Below are positions 1 through 7,023 of a stretch of DNA of 64,000 nucleotides, piece by piece; positions within the stretch are counted from its first letter, which is position 1, and each line of letters starts with the position of its first letter. Under the pieces are notes generated by a model. It saw only the letters and a list, made by a program, of their open reading frames with translations. It was not told where the DNA came from and searched no databases. A program made the translations under genes and the position numbers. Origin of the DNA: Undibacterium pigrum. Its GTDB lineage: Bacteria; Pseudomonadota; Gammaproteobacteria; Burkholderiales; Burkholderiaceae_D. The DNA is taken from contig NZ_QJKB01000002.1 of the NCBI RefSeq assembly GCF_003201815.1, positions 372,001-436,000 of the forward strand, given 5' to 3'.

Positions 1-449
1 TAAGTGCCTTTTTTGTAGCGTATGGTATGGATGAGTTCAGGGATTAAAAAATTCAGGTCGGAATAGCCTTGTCCATGTGCATGGCTGGGCATATTGACTG
101 GCATGCCGAGTACGCTGGAACTGAAATCAGTGCCGTGATCCAGATTGAAACCACGCAAATAATATTGATTGGCTTTGCCATCGCCAGAATGCTGGGTAAC
201 GATCATGCCGGGTACGGCTTCCAGTAATTCTGCAGTACGCCCCAGCGGCCGGTTCTCCAGCTGGGCTGCGGTGATCATGCCCTGGTTTGCTGAATCTGCC
301 AGACCTATCTGAGCGGTGGTATTGCCTGCGATGATGACAGTCGCCAGCGAGTCGCTGGTATTGCCTTGTACGCCACCTGCATGCGCCTGCATTCCTGCCA
401 GGGGAGCCAAAGCAATGCAGATAAAACCTGATTTCAGTAGTGAGCGCAT
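1..449 (-). CDS. TonB-dependent outer-membrane receptor, N-terminal part (cut by window edge)
   Basis: Outer-membrane receptors of this class import metal chelates or other large solutes using TonB energy. The frame opens at an ATG at 449 and runs off the left edge, so only about 149 residues are visible. They show a signal peptide (MRSLLKSGFICIALAPLAG) and then a plug domain with the typical stretches AELLEAVPGMIV, YYLRGFNLDHGTDF and GMPVNMPSHAHGQGYSD. RGFNLDHGTDF is characteristic of the plug. The substrate cannot be read from this part. It lies 87 bases behind the lipoprotein gene on the same strand and may share a transcript with it and the DUF4331 gene. Family is confident; substrate is unknown. 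Confidence 0.88.
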   Translation of the reverse strand, partial: MRSLLKSGFICIALAPLAGMQAHAGGVQGNTSDSLATVIIAGNTTAQIGLADSANQGMITAAQLENRPLGRTAELLEAVPGMIVTQHSGDGKANQYYLRGFNLDHGTDFSSSVLGMPVNMPSHAHGQGYSDLNFLIPELIHTIRYKKGT

Positions 450-536
450 GTCATTTCCGGACAATAAATAAATGGCAAAATGTTTGGAACCAGCCCGGCA
501 AAAACGCATGTATGCCGGGCCGGGGACTGCAAACTG

Positions 537-797
537 CTAGTTGATAGTTACCGGTTCAGTACCTTCCGGCGCAGTCACTATCGCCGCATCAATGGCTTGC
601 GGTTCTGCTGTATCTGCGCTGGTACTGAACAAGTTCAATACATATTGCGTGAATGTATCGATAGTGGAAGTGACGGGTATCGTGGTTCCCGTGCCTGTGC
701 CCGTATTGCTCGCTGCAGGGCTGCTACTGCCCCCGCAAGCTGCCAGCATGAGCGTCAGCGTGGTGCCGGCGATCAGATAATAATGTCTTGCTTTCAT
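537..797 (-). CDS. Small lipoprotein of unknown function
   Basis: An 86-residue product starting MKARHYYLIAG. The start is chosen because AAGGAG lies five bases upstream of this ATG; an in-frame ATG further upstream (854) has no such site. A lipobox (LMLAAC, Cys near residue 21) is followed by Gly/Ser/Thr-rich linker sequence, which predicts a lipid-anchored periplasmic or outer-membrane protein. The remaining roughly 50 residues contain no family I recognise. It sits 40 bases downstream of the DUF4331 gene and upstream of the TonB receptor on the same strand, so co-expression is likely. Function is unknown. Confidence 0.75.
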   Translation of the reverse strand: MKARHYYLIAGTTLTLMLAACGGSSSPAASNTGTGTGTTIPVTSTIDTFTQYVLNLFSTSADTAEPQAIDAAIVTAPEGTEPVTIN

Positions 798-837
798 GAT
801 GACTCCTTGAGTATGGTATGCACGATGATTCAGACGC

Positions 838-2340
838 TTAGCGTTTAAGCGCACCGGCCACAGGGGTTTTCAGGTAAGGAAAGGCATTGTCCGTAAAGCT
901 GCTGTCGAGATAAGCACCGTCAGTGAAATCTATGCTGCCAGCGGGTGCATCGGCAGGTACGCAGCCTATGCTCAGTACGCACAAGCGGCCCATGACGACG
1001 CGCAAGGCAATGTCAACCACATCATCACCTGGACGGCGACCATTCGGGAAACCAGCACTGTCGCCAGCGATGACACCCAGGCGATTTTGCGTTGCACTGA
1101 CCGGCGTTGTCGTGTTCAGACGCAGCATTTCAGATGGTGTGACCGTTGCTGGCTGATTGACACCCTTGATACCGGTCAGGAAAGTCGCGACCAGATCATT
1201 GCGCGGGAAGTTGGTAGGCGCTTTGACACCAGCACTGCCGAACAAGACTTCGACCAGGGCGGGCAGGGTAGGGTTAGTCACATAATTGATGAACTGTGCA
1301 TCACCACTTGGTTTGCTGTGGTTGAACTGATCCTTGTCCTTGAGGCCAATCACAACTTCATTCACCAGTGGCATGCCCAGACGCGATACTTGTGTCCATG
1401 CGCCGCCTTCTTTGGATGCCGCACCTGTACTGCTTGGTGTCGGGTTAATTGCGCGACCCTGGCGCAGGCTGGCTGTGGTCCAGCCACCGATGACGGCTTC
1501 CTTGCCATTAGTCAGGCAGGTAGTAGGCACTTCCATTTCTATTGCCGTGACGTTTTTCATGGCGAGGTCATCATGACCTGCTTTTTCTGCATTTGGATCA
1601 AATGCCGTGGCAGGTGCCTTGATATTGATGAGATCAAAGGTTTCACCCAGGTTGACTACGAAGGGGTCTTTGCGCTGGCCCACAAAGACCTTGCCCGGTG
1701 TGGCGCAGCCGGGGATATTGACGGCAAACACATGCTTGGCAGCATAGCCCGCATAATCGGGGATGGATTTGTTACCGATGTAGTCAACCGGTTTGTCAAA
1801 AGTGGTGGAACCGGTAGTTGCATTGGTAACAGCCTGGCGTGTGCCGGTGCGGCGGTCACCAGTGACCATGGTGACGGTATAGGTTTCACGTACATTCAAA
1901 CCAGCCGGGTTGACGCCATCAATTGCGCCGCCATTGATGACCAGCGGAATAGACACTTTCTTGCCGCCAACAGTAAACTGCGCATCATTATTGGTATTGC
2001 TGAAGCGAAACTGGAAAGTCAGATGCTCTTTGCCATCACCGACATTGTCGATGTGGATTTCATACAGGGCATCCGGGTCCATGGAAAAATAATTCGGTCC
2101 GCCGTAGGCATCTTGCAGCGGGGAGTAATTGGCGATCAGGGTAGTAAAGGCGCTGCGGTTTGCTTCATAGCTGCGGAACATATAAAAATCTGCTGCATCC
2201 ACTTTTGGGTGGCGGGTAATAAACGGCGCTTCACGGTGACTGGAAGCCTGTGCTGGCAGGGATGCTATACCGCTGAGGCTTCCTGCGGTGACCACGGCGA
2301 GCAGAATTTTCTGAGAGAATCCTGATGTTACTTGTCTCAT
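838..2340 (-). CDS. DUF4331 domain-containing secreted protein
   Basis: A 500-residue protein with an N-terminal signal peptide (MRQVTSGFSQKILLAVVTAG, then LPAQA) and a mature start of SSHREAPFITRHPKVDAADF, the hallmark opening of DUF4331 proteins. The domain covers most of the chain. Members are exported proteins of unknown biochemical role. The start at 2340 is preceded by AAGGAG at good spacing; an upstream in-frame extension to 2424 has none. It is probably the first gene of a minus-strand transcript with the small lipoprotein and TonB receptor that follow. The C-terminal end (SIDFTDGAYLDSSFTDN) looks intact. Confidence 0.88.
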   Translation of the reverse strand: MRQVTSGFSQKILLAVVTAGSLSGIASLPAQASSHREAPFITRHPKVDAADFYMFRSYEANRSAFTTLIANYSPLQDAYGGPNYFSMDPDALYEIHIDNVGDGKEHLTFQFRFSNTNNDAQFTVGGKKVSIPLVINGGAIDGVNPAGLNVRETYTVTMVTGDRRTGTRQAVTNATTGSTTFDKPVDYIGNKSIPDYAGYAAKHVFAVNIPGCATPGKVFVGQRKDPFVVNLGETFDLINIKAPATAFDPNAEKAGHDDLAMKNVTAIEMEVPTTCLTNGKEAVIGGWTTASLRQGRAINPTPSSTGAASKEGGAWTQVSRLGMPLVNEVVIGLKDKDQFNHSKPSGDAQFINYVTNPTLPALVEVLFGSAGVKAPTNFPRNDLVATFLTGIKGVNQPATVTPSEMLRLNTTTPVSATQNRLGVIAGDSAGFPNGRRPGDDVVDIALRVVMGRLCVLSIGCVPADAPAGSIDFTDGAYLDSSFTDNAFPYLKTPVAGALKR

Positions 2341-2663
2341 GACCAACTCCTTGATTTTAGGAAAATAAGTGTAGGAAAAATGCCTCTTGTAATTGAAAAA
2401 AGAGAAAAAAATCGCGAGGGGCATTCTTGATACGTGGGCTGGTGAAGTTTGGATGCATTTTTTTTAAAGAAATTACACAATTTGTTTTCACGGGATTTCT
2501 GGCCGGGCATATATTCACAAGTTCACACAAGGCATAAGCAAGAAATTTGCACATTCTGTAAATATCGCTATACTTAATGTTCTCCTCTTGGCGCTGCTGC
2601 TAGAGGTACAAATGCCCCCGAATCGCCGGAGGCGCACCTGTACTTCAAATTTTGGTAGCAGCC
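2341..2663. other. Divergent intergenic region (DUF4331 / rtcB)
   Basis: This stretch of over 300 bases separates the minus-strand DUF4331 gene from plus-strand rtcB. It is AT-rich next to the DUF4331 start and carries a good sigma70-type promoter pointing to rtcB (2547-2574). A short GC-rich hairpin, CGCC-GGA-GGCG, lies at about 2623-2633 in the rtcB leader. No gene is seen. Confidence 0.6.
2547..2574 (+). promoter_or_regulatory. Sigma70-like promoter for rtcB
   Basis: TTGCAC at 2547-2552 and TATACT at 2569-2574 are separated by 16 bases. They lie about 90 bases before the rtcB ATG, in an AT-rich setting. Assigned from consensus match only. Confidence 0.5.
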
Positions 2664-4085
2664 ATGACTTCTATATCTCGTGTTTCTATACCTCGTGTTT
2701 CTATATCTCGTTTGCAATCTGCCCTGCAAAGACAGGGCATCCATGTTGAACATGCCAATGGCATATTCCAGCTTCATCATGAACATGCGCAGGCAACAGT
2801 CTTGTTGCCTGACAGTCTTCCTCTGGAAGAAAAAGCAGTAAAACAATTGATGGCTTTTGCTGCTGTCAAATCCGCCGACGGCCATCATGCCGTATGCAAG
2901 GCATGTGCCACGCCTGACTTTCATCCGGGCAGTATTGCGCCGGTAGGTTCCATCGTTGCCACTGATGCCGGTTTTGTGATTCCCGCAGCCATAGGCACGG
3001 ACATCAATTGCGGCATGCGCTTGTTGACGACTGGTTTTAATTTGTCCCAGGTCAGTCAGCATAAACAGGCATTGATACGCCAGTTGCAAAAGGTCTTGCT
3101 GGAAAATGGCCGGGATGTGCCTGCCCATGCCAAAGCATTTGCCGCACTCAGCGATGCTGGTCCTTCTGCTTTTCTGGAGTGCCTGCCTGATAGCGGCATC
3201 TGGGCCACGGCAGACCGCGACCGCCTGCAACAAGAGCTTGCCGCCTGCATAGGATTGCAGGAATTTGCTGGTGCCCGCCGTTATGCGCCAGAGGCCTGGT
3301 TCAATCGCGATGGCATTGTGCGTGACCCCAGCCTCGGTACGCCTGGCGGTGGTAACCACTTTGTCGAGTTGCAGATCGTCGATGCCGTCTTCGACCGCCA
3401 CCTGGCTTATCGTGCAGGCCTGGCCAGGGACGATATTGTCGTCATGATACATAGCGGCTCACGTGACGTTGGTTTCTATGTAGGTCAGCGCTGGATGGAC
3501 AGGGCCAGGGCCGAATGGCCTGCCGGTCTCAAGCATCCTGACAGCGCCTTGTATGGGCTTAGTGGTGAACTGGCTGAAGAATACCTGCAGGCCATGGGCG
3601 TGGCAGCCCGCTATGCCTGGGCCAACCGCATGGTATTGGCAGAACTGGTCAGGCAGCAATTACAGGTGGTGCTGGGTGATGCCAGGTCATCCCTGATTGT
3701 GGATGTACCTCACAACGTCATCTTGCGTGAGCATGGCATGAACATCCACAGGAAAGGCGCAACTCCGGCGCGCGAGGGTGACCTGGCTCTGATACCCGGT
3801 TCCATGGGGGATGCCAGTTATCTGGTGCAAGGCCTGGGCAACCCTGACTGGCTATGGTCATGCAGCCATGGCGCAGGCCGTCGTGTACGCAGGCAGGATG
3901 TGCGACGCCTGCGTCATGGCAATACCGATGCCAGCTGGCAATGTGTGACCCTGCGCGAAGAGCGCAAGGTGGAAGAAGCACCACAAGCCTATAAACCCAT
4001 AGGCCCGGTGATAGAAGCGCAAGAAACCGCAGGTCTGATCAAGGCCGCAGTCAGGCTGAAACCGTGGGTGACATTCAAAGCCTAA
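2664..4085 (+). CDS. rtcB: RtcB-family RNA-splicing ligase
   Basis: RtcB proteins join RNA 2',3'-cyclic-phosphate (or 3'-phosphate) ends to 5'-OH ends using GTP and Mn2+. The 473-residue product has the family metal and guanylate residues: D113 and C116 in GTDINCGMR, the GTPGGGNHFVELQ block, MIHSGSRDVG, DVPHNVILREHG and SCSHGAGRR, whose His is the guanylylated residue in characterised RtcB. Start is the ATG at 2664; a TTG four codons upstream is also in frame. The N-terminus contains a tandem repeat coding SRVSIPRVSIS. No rtcA or RtcR regulator is next to it, so it appears to be a lone gene with its own promoter and a terminator shared with the convergent peptide transporter. Confidence 0.9.
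   Translation: MTSISRVSIPRVSISRLQSALQRQGIHVEHANGIFQLHHEHAQATVLLPDSLPLEEKAVKQLMAFAAVKSADGHHAVCKACATPDFHPGSIAPVGSIVATDAGFVIPAAIGTDINCGMRLLTTGFNLSQVSQHKQALIRQLQKVLLENGRDVPAHAKAFAALSDAGPSAFLECLPDSGIWATADRDRLQQELAACIGLQEFAGARRYAPEAWFNRDGIVRDPSLGTPGGGNHFVELQIVDAVFDRHLAYRAGLARDDIVVMIHSGSRDVGFYVGQRWMDRARAEWPAGLKHPDSALYGLSGELAEEYLQAMGVAARYAWANRMVLAELVRQQLQVVLGDARSSLIVDVPHNVILREHGMNIHRKGATPAREGDLALIPGSMGDASYLVQGLGNPDWLWSCSHGAGRRVRRQDVRRLRHGNTDASWQCVTLREERKVEEAPQAYKPIGPVIEAQETAGLIKAAVRLKPWVTFKA
2670..2710 (+). repeat. 15-base tandem repeat inside the rtcB N-terminus
   Basis: Two full copies and one partial copy of a 15-base unit (TCTATATCTCGTGTT, then the same with one change, then 11 bases) encode SISRVSIPRVSISR. 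The unit is in frame, so copy-number change would alter the length of the N-terminus without breaking the gene. Confidence 0.75.
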
Positions 4086-4099
4086 ATGTAATCAGCCAT

Positions 4100-4140
4100 A
4101 AAAAATCCCCGCGCAATCATCATTGGGCGGGGATTTTTTT
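4100..4140. terminator. Bidirectional rho-independent terminator
   Basis: Inverted repeat AAAAATCCCCGC / GCGGGGATTTTT with a 14-base loop. A-tract and T-tract flanks allow termination of both rtcB and the convergent transporter gene. Confidence 0.85.
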
Positions 4141-4154
4141 ATGCAGCGAACAGC

Positions 4155-5684
4155 TTAGTGGATGCCGTGCATTTTCTTTTTCATCCAGTTGTTCAGCAGC
4201 ATCAGGACGATACCTGCACCTATCGGTATCAGGGTAAAGATCAGGAAGAAGACTGACAATGAATAAGTTTCAGAAATATGGTCGATATAACTACCGGTGT
4301 AACCAGCCAGTTTGTTGGCAATCGCAGTATTGAGGAACCAGACGCCAAACATCAGGCCCAGCAAACGTGCCGGTGCCAGTTTACTGATGTAAGACAAGCC
4401 TACCGGGGAGATACACAACTCGCCCATGGTATGGAAGAAGTAAGCGGCGATCAGGAAGACCATGCTGACACTCGCTGTTTTTGCACCAGCCGGGATGCTG
4501 GAAGCGCCATACGACAAAGCGGCAAAGCCCAGACCCAGCAAGACCAGGCCAACACCAAATTTAACCGGGCCGCTTGGATTCCAGTGTTTTTCCCACATTT
4601 TGGAAAACATCGGTGCCAGGATCACCAGGAAGAAGGAGTTCAATACACCAAACCAGGTAGCAGGCACGCTGGATTGATCAAGACCAAATTCACGTTGCAA
4701 CATCCAGATGACCAGTACCCAGATCAAGCCTATGCAAACTACCAGTAAGGCATTCGATAAGAGATAGCGTTTTGCCGTACCAGCAAACAATTTGATGAGC
4801 AGCCAGGTCAGGATGATGGTCGGTATGACGGTCATCAGACTGTTGACAATCTTGAACAGCATGCCACTGGTACCGACCAGGTTGCGGTCAGTATAGTCGG
4901 CAGCGAAAATCGTCATGGAACCACCTGCCTGTTCAAACGCAAACCAGAAAAAGATGGTGAAGAAAGAGAAGACGCAAATTGCTTTCAGACGGTCTGCCAC
5001 GATATGAGGGGCAGCTTCAGTTTCCACAACAGCAGTGCCAGTTTGTTGGGATTTGGCGAGACCAATATCGCCAAAGATACCCTGGCCAAAATAGAACTGG
5101 ATCGCACCCAGTATCATGAAGGCGCCAGCCAGGCCAAAGCCCATAGGCCAGGAGATATTTTCACCGATGTAGCCGCATAACAGGATGCCGAAGAAAGCGC
5201 CTGAGTTTACGCCCATGTAGAACAGGGTATAACCACCATCACGACCGCCTTCATTTTCCTTGGTATACAACTGACCAACGATGGCAGAGATATTTGGTTT
5301 GAACAAACCAGTACCGGCAACCACCAGGCCCAGGCCGGTGTAAAAAGTTGCCGGGGTATCAAACAGCAAACAGGCATGTCCGGCAGCGATGATGAAGCCA
5401 CCCAATACGACAGAACGGCGGCTGCCCAGTATCTTGTCGGCGATAAAACCACCGAGGATAGGGGTCAGGTAGACCAGGCCAGTGTACCAGCCATACAAGG
5501 CTGTCGCATCAGCACGGCTCCAGCCCCAGCCGCCTTTGGCTGCGGTAGTGACCAGAAACAATACCAGCAGCGCGCGCATGCCGTAGTAAGAAAACCGTTC
5601 CCACATCTCTGTAAAGAACAGGACGAACAAGCTATCCGGGTGTCCCAGAATAGTGTGTGCACCTGGCGTTTGAATTTTGTTCAA
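4155..5684 (-). CDS. POT/PTR-family proton-dependent oligopeptide transporter
   Basis: An inner-membrane symporter that takes up di- and tripeptides with protons. The protein has about 14 hydrophobic segments and the family motif EMWERFSYYG near residue 25, plus ILGGFIAD and FYMGVNSGAFFG, the two PTR2 signature regions. The start is uncertain: no ATG is available, and the TTG at 5684 is preferred because GGAG lies seven bases ahead of it, while a TTG at 5696 has no ribosome site. The predicted length is 509 residues, normal for bacterial members. It fits the many secreted peptidases in this window as the uptake step for their products. It is monocistronic and ends at a terminator shared with rtcB. 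Confidence 0.9.
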   Translation of the reverse strand: MNKIQTPGAHTILGHPDSLFVLFFTEMWERFSYYGMRALLVLFLVTTAAKGGWGWSRADATALYGWYTGLVYLTPILGGFIADKILGSRRSVVLGGFIIAAGHACLLFDTPATFYTGLGLVVAGTGLFKPNISAIVGQLYTKENEGGRDGGYTLFYMGVNSGAFFGILLCGYIGENISWPMGFGLAGAFMILGAIQFYFGQGIFGDIGLAKSQQTGTAVVETEAAPHIVADRLKAICVFSFFTIFFWFAFEQAGGSMTIFAADYTDRNLVGTSGMLFKIVNSLMTVIPTIILTWLLIKLFAGTAKRYLLSNALLVVCIGLIWVLVIWMLQREFGLDQSSVPATWFGVLNSFFLVILAPMFSKMWEKHWNPSGPVKFGVGLVLLGLGFAALSYGASSIPAGAKTASVSMVFLIAAYFFHTMGELCISPVGLSYISKLAPARLLGLMFGVWFLNTAIANKLAGYTGSYIDHISETYSLSVFFLIFTLIPIGAGIVLMLLNNWMKKKMHGIH

Positions 5685-5696
5685 AGTGCTCTCCAA

Positions 5697-6169
5697 TAAT
5701 TATTTTGTATAAAAGTCGCAGCTGGCCGCAAAATTTTTTTCAATGCGTACCTGTAAATGATGTGAATTGAGTCAATTCGGCGCGTAGCTTACCACGACAA
5801 AAATCTCATATAAAAAGACATATGCTGCAATGCAGCAAAAATTCCCTTGCATACCCAGCTTGCATGCTTTATTCAGAAGACAACTAATTGTGCTGGGCTT
5901 TTGCCATTCTTACTTGCAAAATAAATATCAATAAGACAAAATTTCTGTGCGGATGCAATAGTTAAATAGTGTTAAGTGAAATATATTTGATGGTATTATT
6001 TTGTTCAATTAATAATTTCAAAAAGACATGTAGCCCATTCTCAAGGTGTACCCGATGTATTGAGACTTGGCAGGCAAGGCCGGTATTACTGCTTAAACCA
6101 GGTATTTGACTTGGGGGCAAATGCTCTGGTGTGGTCCTGTTCCCCCATCAATCAATAAGGAGACTTTAG
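5697..6169. other. AT-rich intergenic region
   Basis: About 470 bases between the peptide transporter and the small cysteine-rich gene. It contains a near-perfect palindrome, TGCTGCA-A-TGCAGCA (5823-5837), which could be an operator for the transporter. GGGGG at about 6113 and CCCCC at about 6145 could pair in the leader of the small gene. No coding sequence other than the small gene at 6170 is seen. Confidence 0.5.
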
Positions 6170-6349
6170 ATGTTCAAATCAACAACAAAAAAATTAATTG
6201 CACTGGCATTGGCAATTGGCTGCAGCGCTGCGTTTGCTTACCCTCCTCCATTTTATTTCTGCAATAAGATCTGCATCAAAGAAGGCCCACGTGGTTCTGA
6301 GGCCTGGGCTGCCTGCATGGAGGATTGCCTCAACGGTTATCCTGAATAA
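6170..6349 (+). CDS. Small secreted twin-CX3C protein (59 aa)
   Basis: A 59-residue frame with a strong ribosome site (AAGGAG seven bases before ATG). It has a Lys-rich N-terminus, a hydrophobic core and an AFA cleavage site near residue 23, giving a mature peptide of about 36 residues. The mature part has exactly four cysteines in two CX3C units, CNKIC (31-35) and CMEDC (49-53), and ends YPE. Twin CX3C pairs commonly make two disulfides in a helical hairpin, so an oxidised periplasmic or secreted peptide is inferred. It resembles the 101-residue protein at 39864-40169 (CYRIC, CKNIC, ending YPE). A membrane-anchored glutaredoxin gene follows 144 bases downstream. I recognise no named family. 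Confidence 0.75.
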   Translation: MFKSTTKKLIALALAIGCSAAFAYPPPFYFCNKICIKEGPRGSEAWAACMEDCLNGYPE

Positions 6350-6493
6350 TGATTTTTTGAAACCTGGCTGACACCAGGCCAACCAGCGAGCGGCTGGCCT
6401 GATGTGGCTGTTCCACGACAGTGACCAGCAACAGGCTGGTCACTGCTTGCATGACAAACTTGTTCATCACATTTTATTTATCTGGAAACCAGC

Positions 6494-6904
6494 ATGAAAA
6501 CAGCAAAGACGATACTGACCTATGCTCTCATCATTGCCGTGGGATTGTTGATAGGCTATGTCGCACCACGTCTGCCCATGTGGTTGAAGCCTGCTTATCA
6601 GGAAGCCGACTATTCTGCCCACTTCCAGAATACCAGCAGCAAGGTGCTGATGTATGGCACTGCCAGTTGCAGCTTCTGCAAAAAGACGCGGGCGTATTTT
6701 GATGAAAACAAAATCGAATTTACTGAGCTGGATGTAGAAAAATCTCCGGCTGCCGCAGCCAAACATGCAGAGCTTGGTGGTGAAGGTGTGCCTGTGATCA
6801 TCATAGGCAAGCGTATGATACGCGGCTATCAGCCTGAAGTATTTGCCGGGGCTTTGCAAGTCATGAACATGGACAAAGTCAAAACTCAGACTGCGGCGAA
6901 ATAA
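6494..6904 (+). CDS. Membrane-anchored glutaredoxin-like protein
   Basis: A 136-residue protein with one N-terminal membrane segment (residues about 8-26) followed by a glutaredoxin fold. The redox motif is CSFC (in YGTASCSFCKKTRAYF), then ELDVEKS, the cis-Pro GVPVIII and GYQPEVF. The topology predicts a periplasm-facing domain, so a role in thiol-disulfide exchange of exported proteins is likely. The classic glutaredoxin motif is CPYC or CGFS; CSFC is less usual. It lies just after a cysteine-rich secreted peptide gene on the same strand, a suggestive but unproven substrate. It ends at a strong terminator. The only ribosome site before the ATG is a weak GGAAA. Confidence 0.82.
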   Translation: MKTAKTILTYALIIAVGLLIGYVAPRLPMWLKPAYQEADYSAHFQNTSSKVLMYGTASCSFCKKTRAYFDENKIEFTELDVEKSPAAAAKHAELGGEGVPVIIIGKRMIRGYQPEVFAGALQVMNMDKVKTQTAAK

Positions 6905-6950
6905 GTTTTAGCAAGCCGCGATTATAGACCGCATAAAAAGTAGACCGCAT

Positions 6951-6993
6951 AAAAAATGGACATCAAACACAAAGTTCTGATGTCCATTTTTTT
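6951..6993. terminator. Bidirectional rho-independent terminator
   Basis: Inverted repeat AAAAAATGGACATCA / TGATGTCCATTTTTT with a 12-base spacer between the glutaredoxin gene and the convergent chemoreceptor gene. A 15-base direct repeat, TAGACCGCATAAAAA, lies just upstream (from about 6925). Confidence 0.88.
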
Positions 6994-7023
6994 ACTGCAC
7001 GAACTGCCCGGGCTGTTCAGAAA

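Noticed and set aside
1087-2325. 412-codon open frame on the plus strand opposite the DUF4331 gene
   Set aside because: It has no recognisable domain, no ribosome site, and mirrors a well-supported gene on the other strand.
6111-6147. Possible riboswitch-like GGGGG / CCCCC pairing in the leader of the 59-residue gene
   Set aside because: No conserved aptamer pattern or anti-terminator is recognisable; the pairing may be chance.
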